Assembly (NCBI GenBank): GCA_011050525.1
Contig: DRFO01000017.1
Coordinates: forward strand, 434,001 to 498,000
DNA from: Halopseudomonas xinjiangensis
GTDB taxonomy: Bacteria > Pseudomonadota > Gammaproteobacteria > Pseudomonadales > Pseudomonadaceae
Reading direction: 5' to 3'
DNA: 64,000 nt
The position numbers and the translations under genes are program-made. Under the pieces are notes generated by a model. The model had not been told where the DNA came from and searched no databases. It saw only the letters and a list, made by a program, of their open reading frames with translations. Numbering within the stretch: position 1 is the stretch's first letter; each line of letters begins with the position of its first letter. Below, piece after piece: positions 21,040 to 29,079 of this stretch.

Positions 21040-21116
21040 GCGCTTGTAGCTCAGCTGGATAGAGCGACCGCCTCCTAAGCGGTAGGTCCCCGGTTCGAAT
21101 CCGGGCTCGCGCACCA
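21040..21116 (+). tRNA. tRNA-Arg (CCT) with two acceptor-stem mismatches
   Basis: 77 bases with encoded CCA. D-stem GCTC/GAGC, anticodon stem ACCGC/GCGGT, loop CTCCTAA (anticodon CCT) and T-stem CCCGG/CCGGG are all good. The acceptor arms GCGCTTG and CTCGCGC pair at positions 1-4 and 7, but 5-68 is T-C and 6-67 is T-T. The other two tRNAs in the window have perfect acceptor stems. The gene may still work, may be damaged, or its 3' half may have been replaced by recombination; accessory DNA starts right after it. Confidence 0.88.
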
Positions 21117-21124
21117 GTTAAAAC

Positions 21125-21160
21125 AAAGGCTTGCGAGGGATTACCCGGCAAGCCTTTTTT
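21125..21160. terminator. Terminator after tRNA-Arg(CCT), probably bidirectional
   Basis: Stem AAAGGCTTGC with GCAAGCCTTT (10 bases), 13-base loop, then six T on the plus strand. The minus strand has TTTGTTTT after the stem, so it can also end the leftward VOC/Rieske transcript. Confidence 0.85.
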
Positions 21161-21176
21161 GATTCTCTCCTGGAAT

Positions 21177-21551
21177 CTAGCGTTCGCTAATGCAGGTGGC
21201 CACTATCTTGTGACCATCTGGATCGCGCACGTAGGCTGCATACACATTCGGCCCCACATCGCGAAACCCCGGTGCGCCAGCATCCGTTCCTCCTGCTTGC
21301 AGGGCACGCTTGTGAAACTCATCCACTGCGGCTCGATCCGCCGCTGCAAAGCCTACCGTCAGCCCGTTGCCTACGCTGGCGACGTTGCCATCGGCTGGCT
21401 TAAGCACTACGAAGCGCGGGCCTCCGCTGCCCCAGAGCGATGCCTTCTCCATGTTGCCGAGGTTTTCATAACCCAGTGCGCCAAGCACTGAATCGTAGAA
21501 GATACGAGCTCTGGATAGGTCGTTGGTACCCAAAGTGACGTGTGAAAACAT
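21177..21551 (-). CDS. VOC-superfamily (glyoxalase-fold) protein
   Basis: 124 residues starting MFSHVTLGTNDLSRARIFYD, a single vicinal-oxygen-chelate unit, ending with YVRDPDGHKIVATC. The family His of the first strand (SHVTLG) and a probable metal site in the last strand are present, as in small lactoylglutathione-lyase-like or resistance-like proteins. The frame is open further upstream, but GGAG before this ATG and homology set the start. It is the last gene of a leftward run with the two Rieske-type genes, 73 bases after them, so it may act on the same compound. Substrate unknown. Confidence 0.82.
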   Translation of the reverse strand: MFSHVTLGTNDLSRARIFYDSVLGALGYENLGNMEKASLWGSGGPRFVVLKPADGNVASVGNGLTVGFAAADRAAVDEFHKRALQAGGTDAGAPGFRDVGPNVYAAYVRDPDGHKIVATCISER

Positions 21552-21624
21552 AGGACGGTTCTCCTGGTTAACGCGCCTTTCATGGCGCTCAGTCGGTTTA
21601 AGAGGTTTCCTGGGCACGCAGCGG

Positions 21625-22662
21625 TTAGCCATCCATGCCTAGCAATGCAGTAATGTCACGTCCCGGTTCGGCATCAGCGCCATAGGAGAAGTCCCCTCGG
21701 CGCTGGCGCTCGGCCAGTTGTTCCATCTGGTAACGGTATCGGGTGCCAGGTGCATCGAAGCGAGAATGCAGGTCACGCCTGTCTGATGCATCCAGATAAC
21801 GCTCGTTCTGCGGACGTACCACCGAGTTGTCCTGGGGCTGGATGATGTAATTGATCCGCGGCATCAGATAGCGAAAGGGAGAGGGTGCAGCGGTAGTATT
21901 GAAGGTCACGTCGCAACGCGAGCGATGCCTGCCTACCGGCAGAAACGGCTGCAGATTGGGAATGTCGTAGCCCGGCCGGAACCGTGGGTAGGAGATGCAG
22001 ACATTGCTGCGCAGATGAATATGCAGCACCGCACGGAAATCCTGATACCTGGCGCGTATCCCGCCCACCCAGCGCATGACTGGCGCGACTGACTTCTGCG
22101 TGACCATACGGGTTCTGGTTACCGTTTCGGACGTCCATTCCACTTCGACGACGTCGGATTCGGAGATGCCGTCGCCGATGGTATTGGCATGCAGGAAGTC
22201 GGCGTGGGTCAGGTCGATGAGGTTTTCCACCGAGAGCGCCGATGAGGCGTCGAACCGGACGGTCCGCTGCGTGTAGCCCGGAATATTGCCGTCCAGGGGC
22301 AGGAAGGGGATATGGGGCAATAGTTGGATATCCGCGTGGTCGGGGTCGCCATACCACGCCCAGATATAGCCGTAGCGTTCGATGACAGGATAGCTGCCGG
22401 AACCGCCGGTGAAGGCGCTGCTGGCGTGGCGCAAGGCTGCCAGCCGCGATGGATGGAACTCGGCCGCTTGAGGTATACCGTTTTCACGCCAGAGAAAATA
22501 AGGCTGGGAGTGGATGATCCGGCGGATGGGTCTTGAAGTCACGTCGCGACTGTGCGAGACCGGAAACCAGGTATCGTGCAGATCATAATTGACCGGAGTC
22601 CAGTCGGAGGGACGCTTGGTGCGCTGCCCTGCGGCGGTGTTGCTGGTGGATACAGTGTGCAT
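21625..22662 (-). CDS. Rieske-oxygenase-like catalytic protein lacking the Rieske cluster
   Basis: 345 residues. The mononuclear iron motif of Rieske non-heme oxygenases is intact: Asn147-x2-Asp150-x2-His153-x4-His158 (ENLIDLTHADFLH), with a likely carboxylate ligand near Asp278 (PQDNSVV). The N-terminal fold is recognisable from DTWFPVSHS and YPVIERYGYIWAWYGDP, but between them, where C-x-H and C-x2-H should bind [2Fe-2S], there is only EFHPSRLAALRH; the whole protein has two cysteines, neither placed for a cluster. The ATG at 22662 has AGGAG eight bases before it, so I prefer it to the ATG at 22683. It lies just behind the Rieske-bearing partner gene. Confidence 0.8.
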   Translation of the reverse strand: MHTVSTSNTAAGQRTKRPSDWTPVNYDLHDTWFPVSHSRDVTSRPIRRIIHSQPYFLWRENGIPQAAEFHPSRLAALRHASSAFTGGSGSYPVIERYGYIWAWYGDPDHADIQLLPHIPFLPLDGNIPGYTQRTVRFDASSALSVENLIDLTHADFLHANTIGDGISESDVVEVEWTSETVTRTRMVTQKSVAPVMRWVGGIRARYQDFRAVLHIHLRSNVCISYPRFRPGYDIPNLQPFLPVGRHRSRCDVTFNTTAAPSPFRYLMPRINYIIQPQDNSVVRPQNERYLDASDRRDLHSRFDAPGTRYRYQMEQLAERQRRGDFSYGADAEPGRDITALLGMDG

Positions 22663-22683
22663 TTTGAATTCTCCTGGCAGCAT

Positions 22684-23625
22684 TCAGACGGCGGCACGTA
22701 GAGGGATTATTGACGAGTCACGTAGCCTTGCCAGATCGCGGGAGGGTGCTTCCAGCAGAGTGGCTAGGAGCTTGCCGTCAACCTGAGTGTGCACTCGGAA
22801 GGGCGGGCGTTTCATTTTGCGTGCCGCCCTCCAGCGCAGCGGTACGTGGCTGACATCACTCTGGTGCAGGAAGCCTCGCCAACAGACACTGGTGGTACCG
22901 CGTCGGTTGGCCCCTGAGGCAATGAAAACGGTGCACAACGGCGCCTCCTGTTCGGTGAGAAGCTCAACGCGAATGTCGCCTCCGCGCACAGGAACAGACG
23001 TACGGACGATCAGGGGATAGTCGACAACGAACTGCGGCGGCAGCACCCTGGTTGACCAGACTGCGCCTCGGTCAAGAACCAGATGGTCATTTTGCAGACG
23101 GGGATCGCCTAAAAAGAAGTCAGTCATCTTCACCGCGTCAAAACTGATCAGGCAGTGGGGCCCATCGAGCATTGCGGCAAGATATTCCTCGTGCAGAATA
23201 CTGATGGTGCCCGCGCCGGTATATTCGCGACCTTCAGGCTGATAAGTTGCCGCAGGCACCGACTCGTTCGGCTCATCTTCCCCTAACCAGACGTGAACAA
23301 ATCCGTTTCGCTCAGCCACAGGGTAGGGTCGCGCCGCATATCGGGCAGGCACTCGTTCATTGGCGTGCAGGTTGGGTATCGTCGTGCAAGCGCCGCTGGC
23401 GCCGTCAAATGTCCAGCCATGGTAGCCACACTGGATTCCGCTCTCTACAACGCAGCCAAGGGATAGGGGCACGCGGCGGTGAGGGCAGCGGTCTTCCAAT
23501 GCAAACGCCTGACCTTGCCTATCCCGAAACAGCGCTAGCTCCTCGCCATTGCAGACGACTGCCAGGGGTTTTTCATTGTTTACGGCCTCGGACAAAGCCG
23601 AAGCCCACCAAGCGTTATTAGCCAT
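22684..23625 (-). CDS. Rieske [2Fe-2S] protein of oxygenase alpha-subunit type with degenerate iron site
   Basis: 313 residues. The Rieske motif is complete: Cys47-Pro-His49 and Cys66-x2-His69 (CPHRR, CGYHGW), in the usual N-terminal domain. The catalytic half is also present, but the iron motif reads Ala151-x2-Asp154-x2-His157-x4-Phe162, so the second His is Phe and the Asn is Ala; mononuclear iron is unlikely to bind. The protein should therefore carry electrons rather than react with oxygen. It is the first gene of a leftward run and ends 21 bases before the complementary catalytic-site protein. A ferredoxin gene is divergent from it. Confidence 0.82.
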   Translation of the reverse strand: MANNAWWASALSEAVNNEKPLAVVCNGEELALFRDRQGQAFALEDRCPHRRVPLSLGCVVESGIQCGYHGWTFDGASGACTTIPNLHANERVPARYAARPYPVAERNGFVHVWLGEDEPNESVPAATYQPEGREYTGAGTISILHEEYLAAMLDGPHCLISFDAVKMTDFFLGDPRLQNDHLVLDRGAVWSTRVLPPQFVVDYPLIVRTSVPVRGGDIRVELLTEQEAPLCTVFIASGANRRGTTSVCWRGFLHQSDVSHVPLRWRAARKMKRPPFRVHTQVDGKLLATLLEAPSRDLARLRDSSIIPLRAAV

Positions 23626-23713
23626 CAGGTTACCTCTTTGTTGTTGTTTTGGTGTTATGTGCAGCCTTCGCCTTGCGGAAGATGCCTGGAAATACTTTAG
23701 GCTGGGCCAGCAT

Positions 23714-23742
23714 TTTGATCAAATTAAAATAGACAGATATCT
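23714..23742. promoter_or_regulatory. Palindromes in the Rieske/ferredoxin divergent promoter region
   Basis: TTTGATCAAA (23714-23723) and AGATATCT (23735-23742) are perfect palindromes in the AT-rich gap between the divergent Rieske and ferredoxin genes. They could be operators for a common regulator. No regulator gene is adjacent. Confidence 0.3.
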
Positions 23743-23822
23743 TATAAATGTTCAAATCTACTATTTCTTAAGGCATCATGAATTACCCAGTTACCGGTAG
23801 TCGTCAGGCGCGGAGAACCCCA

Positions 23823-24146
23823 ATGCCAACTGTAATTTTCAATTTTTCAGATGATCGTCAACAGGTTGTAGAAGCCGTTGCAGGCCTGACGCTTATGCAG
23901 GTTGCGGCTAACCACGGTCTGGACGGGATCCTGGGTGATTGTGGAGGGGCGTGCCAGTGCGCCACTTGTCACGTTTATATTGACGAGTCATGGCTGGAAC
24001 AACTGCCGGAGATGGATGGGATGGAAGACGACATGCTTGAAGGGGTTGCGGCTCCCCGGCTTGCCCAGAGCCGGCTGGGTTGCTGTGTAACCGTGAAGGC
24101 CGAACATGAGGGTATGGTGGTGACGTTTCCACCAACGCAGATTTGA
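23823..24146 (+). CDS. [2Fe-2S] ferredoxin, putidaredoxin type
   Basis: 107 residues starting MPTVIFNFSD. Cluster ligands are Cys40-x5-Cys46-x2-Cys49 and Cys87, the putidaredoxin/adrenodoxin spacing; extra cysteines at 44 and 88 sit beside them. Such ferredoxins feed electrons to cytochromes P450 or Rieske oxygenases. The ATG at 23823 has GGAG seven bases upstream; an earlier ATG at 23778 lacks one. It is divergent from the Rieske pair and may supply it with electrons. No ferredoxin reductase or P450 is in the window. Confidence 0.92.
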   Translation: MPTVIFNFSDDRQQVVEAVAGLTLMQVAANHGLDGILGDCGGACQCATCHVYIDESWLEQLPEMDGMEDDMLEGVAAPRLAQSRLGCCVTVKAEHEGMVVTFPPTQI

Positions 24147-24161
24147 GACCAGGGGGATCGT

Positions 24162-24205
24162 GTAAATAAAAAAGGAAGGATCTGCTTTAAAAGCTCGTCC
24201 TTCCC
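24162..24205 (-). terminator. Terminator of the MDR gene
   Basis: Read on the minus strand: stem GGAAGGA with TCCTTCC plus an inner GCTTT/AAAGC helix, followed by a T-rich run (TTTTTTATTTA). It lies between the convergent ferredoxin and MDR genes. Confidence 0.8.
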
Positions 24206-24247
24206 AAGGGGAATCATCAGTCCGATGCGTTCCAGCTACGCGGGTAG

Positions 24248-25174
24248 CTATCTGACTTTGGCATAGATCTTTGCGTGTGGACCGTCGACCTGGGACGTCC
24301 ATGCCTGGGGCGAGTCATCAAAGGCAAACTCGGAATAGTCAACGGAAATGTTCTGCTCGGTTGCGATGGTGAGAAGGCGTTCCCAAATCTGGCGGCGGTC
24401 TGCAGGGGCGCGTTGGCCAGTGCCGATGCAGGAAAGCGTTTTGAACAGTAGATCGGCGATATCGAGATTGACCTGACGACCGGCTCCGGTCCCGATAGTC
24501 ATGATCCTGGCGCCCCAGCGCGACGCTTTTAACGCATTAAGCATGGGCTGTCCGCATACCAGGTCGAGCACCACGTCGAAACCCTCGCCAGCTTCCTTTT
24601 TCAGCGCCGCAACGTCAGTGTCGTCGCCTTTCAGACAGACTGTTGCATCGGCGATACCACGTTCCGTCAGCCGGGCCAGAGCCTTCTCGCTTCGGCCTGC
24701 TGCGACGACCCTGCCAGCCCCAAGGTAGCGTGCCAACTGCAATGCAATCTGGCCGAGCGTGCCGGTACCGCCCAGGATCAGAACGTTTTCACCTGGCTGA
24801 ATCCTGGCTGCTTCCAGCGGAACCAGCGCGCCTGTGGCCGCGATCCCCATGGTAATAGCCGTGCGATCATCGATATGGTCCGGCACATCCCAGACTTCTT
24901 CCGCGGGAACTACTGTTTGCTCCGCCCAAGCGCCAAACGGAAGCACTGAGCGTTCGCCGAAATAAACCCGTCTTCCATCATCAGTGCGGCCTACCCCTTC
25001 GCCGCGAATCACGCAGGGGTACTCGACGCCTAGCCGATAGGCCCCGAGTACGTCCCAGCCACCCAGGCCGGCGGTATCGACATGAATAAGTACGGCGCCT
25101 TCCTGGGGAGTCGGTTTCTTGAATTCCTGCATGACGGGCGTTGCGCCGCGTTCAGTAATGACAGCTGCTTTCAT
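24248..25174 (-). CDS. Zinc-free MDR oxidoreductase (quinone reductase/enoyl reductase type)
   Basis: 308 residues, GroES-like N-terminal domain and Rossmann domain with VLILGGTGTLGQIALQLAR (NADPH site). The zinc ligands of alcohol dehydrogenases (the catalytic Cys and the four-Cys lobe) are missing, so it belongs to the zinc-independent quinone oxidoreductase-like MDRs. Likely an NADPH-dependent reductase of an unsaturated ketone or quinone; substrate not visible. It points toward the ferredoxin gene and may belong to the same pathway as the Rieske pair. Confidence 0.85.
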   Translation of the reverse strand: MKAAVITERGATPVMQEFKKPTPQEGAVLIHVDTAGLGGWDVLGAYRLGVEYPCVIRGEGVGRTDDGRRVYFGERSVLPFGAWAEQTVVPAEEVWDVPDHIDDRTAITMGIAATGALVPLEAARIQPGENVLILGGTGTLGQIALQLARYLGAGRVVAAGRSEKALARLTERGIADATVCLKGDDTDVAALKKEAGEGFDVVLDLVCGQPMLNALKASRWGARIMTIGTGAGRQVNLDIADLLFKTLSCIGTGQRAPADRRQIWERLLTIATEQNISVDYSEFAFDDSPQAWTSQVDGPHAKIYAKVR

Positions 25175-25262
25175 TATTGTCTCCTTTGTCGATGCTGCGA
25201 TGTTCGCGAGTCGACTGGGCTAGTGGCCCGGTTTGAGGATGTATCGTTGCGCTGAGGTAGAT

Positions 25263-25305
25263 TGTTATTCTGTAATAAGATTTAAATTCTGTCAAAAGAA
25301 TAACA
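25263..25305. repeat. Spaced inverted repeat upstream of the MDR gene
   Basis: TGTTATTCT (25263-25271) and AGAATAACA (25297-25305) are perfect 9-base inverted arms separated by 25 AT-rich bases, about 90-130 bases upstream of the leftward MDR gene. It may be an operator pair. The rest of the 291-base gap to atoB shows no gene. Confidence 0.45.
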
Positions 25306-25465
25306 GTGTGGTTGCTTGCATGAGTTATGGCGTTCTGATCTTGCCTCCATGGGCATTTCGGAGCCTGGAGTAGGAAGGCCAGAATCGCTAAAAGAGGCAA
25401 GTCACAGGCTCGGCGTTACAGGGAAATGGGCGCTTTGGTCGACTCAACCTCAGCGCCCGCTCCGA

Positions 25466-26647
25466 TCAATCGCGCTCGACTGCCAGCGCGACCCCTTGTC
25501 CTCCACCGATACACAGCGTCGCCAGCCCTTTCTTGGCATCACGCCGAGCCATTTCATGAATAAGGGTAACCAGCACACGGCATCCGGATGCGCCGATGGG
25601 GTGACCCAGGGCGATAGCGCCGCCATTGACGTTGACCTTTGATACGTCCCATTCCAATTCCTTGCCGACCGACAGACACTGGGCGGCGAAGGCCTCATTG
25701 GCTTCGATCAGATCCAGTTCCGCGATGGACCAGCCGGCTTTGCTCAGGCATTTCTTGCTGGCTGGCACCGGTCCGATACCCATGATTGCCGGATCAACCG
25801 CTGCGCTGGCATAGCCCTTGATACGAGCCAGTACCGGCAGATTCAACGCCTTGGCCTTGTCCGCCGTCATCAGCATTACCGCCGCTGCGCCGTCATTCAG
25901 CGTCGAGGCATTACCAGCCGTGACGCTGCCGTCCTTCTTGAACGCTGGGCGCAGGCCCGCCAGGCTGCCTTCAGAGGTGTCGGCTCTGGGTTGCTCGTCG
26001 GTATCGAAGGCAACGGGATCGCCCTTGCGCTGGGGAATCATCACCGGTGTGATTTCATCCTGGAAGCGTCCGGCACTGATCGCCGCATTGGCGCGCTGCT
26101 GGGAAAGCAGGGCGTAGGCGTCCTGATCTTCGCGGCTGACCTGATACTGGCTTGCCAGATTTTCGGCGGTGATACCCATGTGGTAGTCGTTGAAAGCATC
26201 GATCAAGCCGTCTTTCAGCAAACTGTCTTCGAGCTGGGCATGGCCCATGCGCAGGCCGGTGCGCGCCTTGGGCAGCACGTAGGGCGCGAGGCTCATGCTT
26301 TCCATGCCGCCGGCAATGATGATCTCGGCGTCGCCACAGCGGATCGCCTGGATGGCCATATGCACGGCCTTGAGGCCGGAGCCGCATAGCTTGTTCAGCG
26401 TCAGCGCCGGGGTGCTGAACGGCAGGCCGGCATTGATTGCCGATTGACGGGCCGGGTTCTGGCCACAGCCAGCGGACAGTACCTGTCCGAGGATGACTTC
26501 ATCCACCTGGCTGGCGTCGAGGCCAGTGCTGCTCATTAACGAGCGGATAACGATGGCGCCCAGTTCAACCGCGGGCACGTTGGCCAGCGAGCCTTGAAAA
26601 CTACCGATGGCGGTACGCGTTGCCGCAACAATGACGACGTCTTGCAT
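25466..26647 (-). CDS. atoB: Acetyl-CoA acetyltransferase (thiolase)
   Basis: 393 residues. Thiolase type II with the acylated Cys in [10 protein letters not shown] (near residue 89), the EANEAFAAQ His/Asn segment (here Ala-Ala-Gln, as seen in some thiolases), [10 protein letters not shown] and the C-terminal [10 protein letters not shown] with the second active Cys. It splits acetoacetyl-CoA into two acetyl-CoA. The start [13 protein letters not shown] (26647) has a GGAGAA site; the earlier in-frame codon is not supported. It ends the leucine/acetoacetate module, after the CoA-transferase genes. Confidence 0.94.
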   Translation of the reverse strand: MQDVVIVAATRTAIGSFQGSLANVPAVELGAIVIRSLMSSTGLDASQVDEVILGQVLSAGCGQNPARQSAINAGLPFSTPALTLNKLCGSGLKAVHMAIQAIRCGDAEIIIAGGMESMSLAPYVLPKARTGLRMGHAQLEDSLLKDGLIDAFNDYHMGITAENLASQYQVSREDQDAYALLSQQRANAAISAGRFQDEITPVMIPQRKGDPVAFDTDEQPRADTSEGSLAGLRPAFKKDGSVTAGNASTLNDGAAAVMLMTADKAKALNLPVLARIKGYASAAVDPAIMGIGPVPASKKCLSKAGWSIAELDLIEANEAFAAQCLSVGKELEWDVSKVNVNGGAIALGHPIGASGCRVLVTLIHEMARRDAKKGLATLCIGGGQGVALAVERD

Positions 26648-26782
26648 GATCTTTTCTCCAAAAAAAACGTGGCTACCGCAATGGTGAGCCACGTAAAAAC
26701 TTCAACGGGCAGCATTCCCAGTGCAGCTTGGTCAGCTACGCCGGAAACCAGGGAAGCCTGCCCCGTAGGGCAGTTGAGCAGG

Positions 26783-27433
26783 CTAGTGTTTGCTTTGGTA
26801 TTGCTCGGTCAGCACCGGGCAACCGGTTGCTTCCTGCAATGCCTGAACGGTGATGCCGGGCGCCAGTTCGAGCAGCTCCAGGCCAGCGTCGGTAATGTCC
26901 AGCACGGCCAGATCGGTGATGATCCGGGTGACCACACCCAGACCGGTCAGCGGCAGTTCGCACTGTTTGAGAATCTTCGGGCTGCCGTCTTTGGCGTTGT
27001 GCTCCATCAGCACCACGACGCGCTTGACGCCGGCGACCAGATCCATCGCGCCGCCCATGCCCTTGACCATCTTGCCGGGGATCATCCAGTTAGCCAGATC
27101 GCCTTTCTCCGACACCTGCATTGCACCCAGGATCGCCAGGTTGATATGTCCGCCACGGATCATGGCAAAGGAGTCGGCGTTGTCGAAGAAGCTGCTGCCG
27201 GGCAGGCTGGTAACGGTCTGCTTGCCAGCATTGATCAGGTCTGGATCGACCTTGTCTTCCTCCGGGAAGGGGCCGATGCCGAGCAGGCCATTCTCGCTCT
27301 GCAGCCACACATCCATGCCTTCGGGAATATAGTTGGCCACCAGTGTAGGCAGGCCGATGCCGAGGTTTACGTAAAAGCCGTCAGCCAATTCCTGAGCGGC
27401 TCGTTGCGCCATTTGTTCGCGTGTCCAGGCCAT
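26783..27433 (-). CDS. scoB: 3-oxoacid CoA-transferase subunit B
   Basis: 216 residues with the catalytic Glu in [14 protein letters not shown] and [13 protein letters not shown] near the N-terminus, typical of the beta subunit of succinyl-CoA:3-oxoacid CoA-transferase. Together with subunit A it moves CoA from succinyl-CoA to acetoacetate. An in-frame TTG at 27439 exists, but the ATG at 27433, two bases after the scoA stop, is the likely start with translational coupling. AtoA/DhcB are alternative names used for close relatives. Confidence 0.92.
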   Translation of the reverse strand: MAWTREQMAQRAAQELADGFYVNLGIGLPTLVANYIPEGMDVWLQSENGLLGIGPFPEEDKVDPDLINAGKQTVTSLPGSSFFDNADSFAMIRGGHINLAILGAMQVSEKGDLANWMIPGKMVKGMGGAMDLVAGVKRVVVLMEHNAKDGSPKILKQCELPLTGLGVVTRIITDLAVLDITDAGLELLELAPGITVQALQEATGCPVLTEQYQSKH

Positions 27434-27435
27434 GA

Positions 27436-28134
27436 TCAAGCGCTCCGTGTGGTACGTTTTTCGATACGTTTTTCCGGATTGGCATTGAGCACAATCCGCT
27501 GTACGTAGATTCCCGGCAGGTGAATCTGATCGGGATCGAGCGCGCCGGTTTCGACGATTTCCTCGACCTCGACAATGCAGATTTTGCCGGCCGTTGCGGC
27601 GAGCGGGTTGAAGTTGCGCGCGGTCTTGTTGAACACCAGATTGCCGGATTTATCAGCCTTCCAGGCTTTGACCAGGGCCACATCCGCCGTCAACGAGTTT
27701 TCCATGACGTACCACTCGCCGTTGAACTGGCGGGTTTCCTTGCCTTCGGCGATCAGCGTGCCGTAGCCGGTCCGGGTATAGAAGGCCGGAATCCCGGCGC
27801 CACCAGCGCGCAGCTTTTCCGCCAGGGTACCCTGGGGCGTGAATTCCAGCTCCAGTTCGCCTGACAGGTACTGACGCTCGAACTCCTTGTTCTCGCCCAC
27901 ATAGGACGAAACCATCTTGCGGATCTGGCGGGATTCGAGCAGTAGCCCAAGCCCGAAACCGTCAACGCCAGCGTTGTTGCTGATAACGGTGAGATCCTTC
28001 TTCTGCGTGTCGCGCAGGGCTTCGATCAGCGCTTCGGGAATACCGCACAACCCGAACCCGCCGACCGCCAGCGTCATGCCGTCGTCGACAAGCCCGGCGA
28101 GGGCCTCCCGAGCGTTAGGATAAATTTTGTTCAT
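27436..28134 (-). CDS. scoA: 3-oxoacid CoA-transferase subunit A
   Basis: 232 residues. Shows the SCOT-A blocks [40 protein letters not shown] and [15 protein letters not shown]. These are of the SCOT type rather than the AtoD type. In P. aeruginosa a related pair handles 3-dehydrocarnitine next to atoB, so that substrate cannot be excluded, but the position directly after liuE, whose product is acetoacetate, favours acetoacetate activation. Confidence 0.92.
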   Translation of the reverse strand: MNKIYPNAREALAGLVDDGMTLAVGGFGLCGIPEALIEALRDTQKKDLTVISNNAGVDGFGLGLLLESRQIRKMVSSYVGENKEFERQYLSGELELEFTPQGTLAEKLRAGGAGIPAFYTRTGYGTLIAEGKETRQFNGEWYVMENSLTADVALVKAWKADKSGNLVFNKTARNFNPLAATAGKICIVEVEEIVETGALDPDQIHLPGIYVQRIVLNANPEKRIEKRTTRSA

Positions 28135-28170
28135 TGTTATAGATGCTCCTCTTCCCGTTAAAGTCTGTCG

Positions 28171-29079
28171 TTATTGGTCACACTGACTGCTTTTGGCCCG
28201 GGCAACGCGGGAACCGGAGGGCCGGTTCAACAGCGTACTGATAAGGTTGCCGGCCTGCATCAGCGCGTCCAGGTCTATTCCAGTGTGGATGCCCAGGCCA
28301 TTGAGCATGTAGAGAACGTCTTCAGTGGCGACGTTACCGGTGGCGCCCTTGGCGTAGGGGCACCCGCCGAGGCCGGCAACCGAGCTGTCGAATACCTGGA
28401 TGCCTTCCAGCAGCCCGGCGTAGATATTGGCCAGCGCTTGCCCGTAGGTATCGTGAAAGTGGCCGGCCAGTTGATCACGTGGAATATGCTGGGCAACGGT
28501 TTCAAACAGATTGCGCGTGGCCCCGGGTGTGCCGGTACCAATGGTGTCGCCCAGGGAAATTTCGTAGCAGCCCATGGCGTGCAGTTCGCGGGCCACGCTG
28601 GCGACCTGGCTGGCGCTGATCTCGCCATCATAGGGACAGCCCAGCACGCAGGATACATAGCCGCGTACCCGCACGCCGGCTTCGGCTGCGGCGCTCATGA
28701 CGGGTTCGAAACGCTGTATGCTTTCACTGATCGAGCAATTGATATTGCGCTGTGAAAAGCCCTCGGAGGCTGCGGCAAACACTGCTACCTCTTCAGCGCC
28801 GGCTTGCAGCGCCATTTCAAAACCTTTCAGGTTAGGCGTGAGCGCCGCGTAGGTCGTGCCGGCGCGCCGCTGAATCCCGGCAAATACGTCCGAAGAGCCG
28901 GCCATCTGCGGGACCCACTTGGGCGAGACGAAACTGCCCACCTCGATATAGCCCACCCCGGCGTTGCTCAGGTCGTCGATCAGGCGGATCCTGTCAGCGT
29001 TGCTGACCGGCTGGGCTTCGTTCTGCAGGCCGTCACGCGCGCCTACTTCGACCAGTTTGACCGAGGCGGGCAGGCTCAT
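28171..29079 (-). CDS. liuE: Hydroxymethylglutaryl-CoA lyase
   Basis: 302 residues. TIM-barrel lyase of the HMGL family. VEVGARDGLQNE holds the metal-binding Asp and catalytic Arg, GHFHDTYGQALAN the metal His pair, and GGCPYAKGATGN the mobile loop with the active Cys. It splits HMG-CoA to acetoacetate and acetyl-CoA, the last step of the Liu pathway. Its ATG overlaps the liuD stop by four bases (ATGA), showing translational coupling. Confidence 0.95.
   Translation of the reverse strand: MSLPASVKLVEVGARDGLQNEAQPVSNADRIRLIDDLSNAGVGYIEVGSFVSPKWVPQMAGSSDVFAGIQRRAGTTYAALTPNLKGFEMALQAGAEEVAVFAAASEGFSQRNINCSISESIQRFEPVMSAAAEAGVRVRGYVSCVLGCPYDGEISASQVASVARELHAMGCYEISLGDTIGTGTPGATRNLFETVAQHIPRDQLAGHFHDTYGQALANIYAGLLEGIQVFDSSVAGLGGCPYAKGATGNVATEDVLYMLNGLGIHTGIDLDALMQAGNLISTLLNRPSGSRVARAKSSQCDQ

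Noticed and set aside
21625-22662. Rieske-cluster-less gene as a pseudogene or frameshift
   Set aside because: The frame is continuous, the iron motif is perfect, a good ribosome-binding site is present, and the fold before and after the missing motif is kept. A decayed copy would not keep exactly the complementary part.
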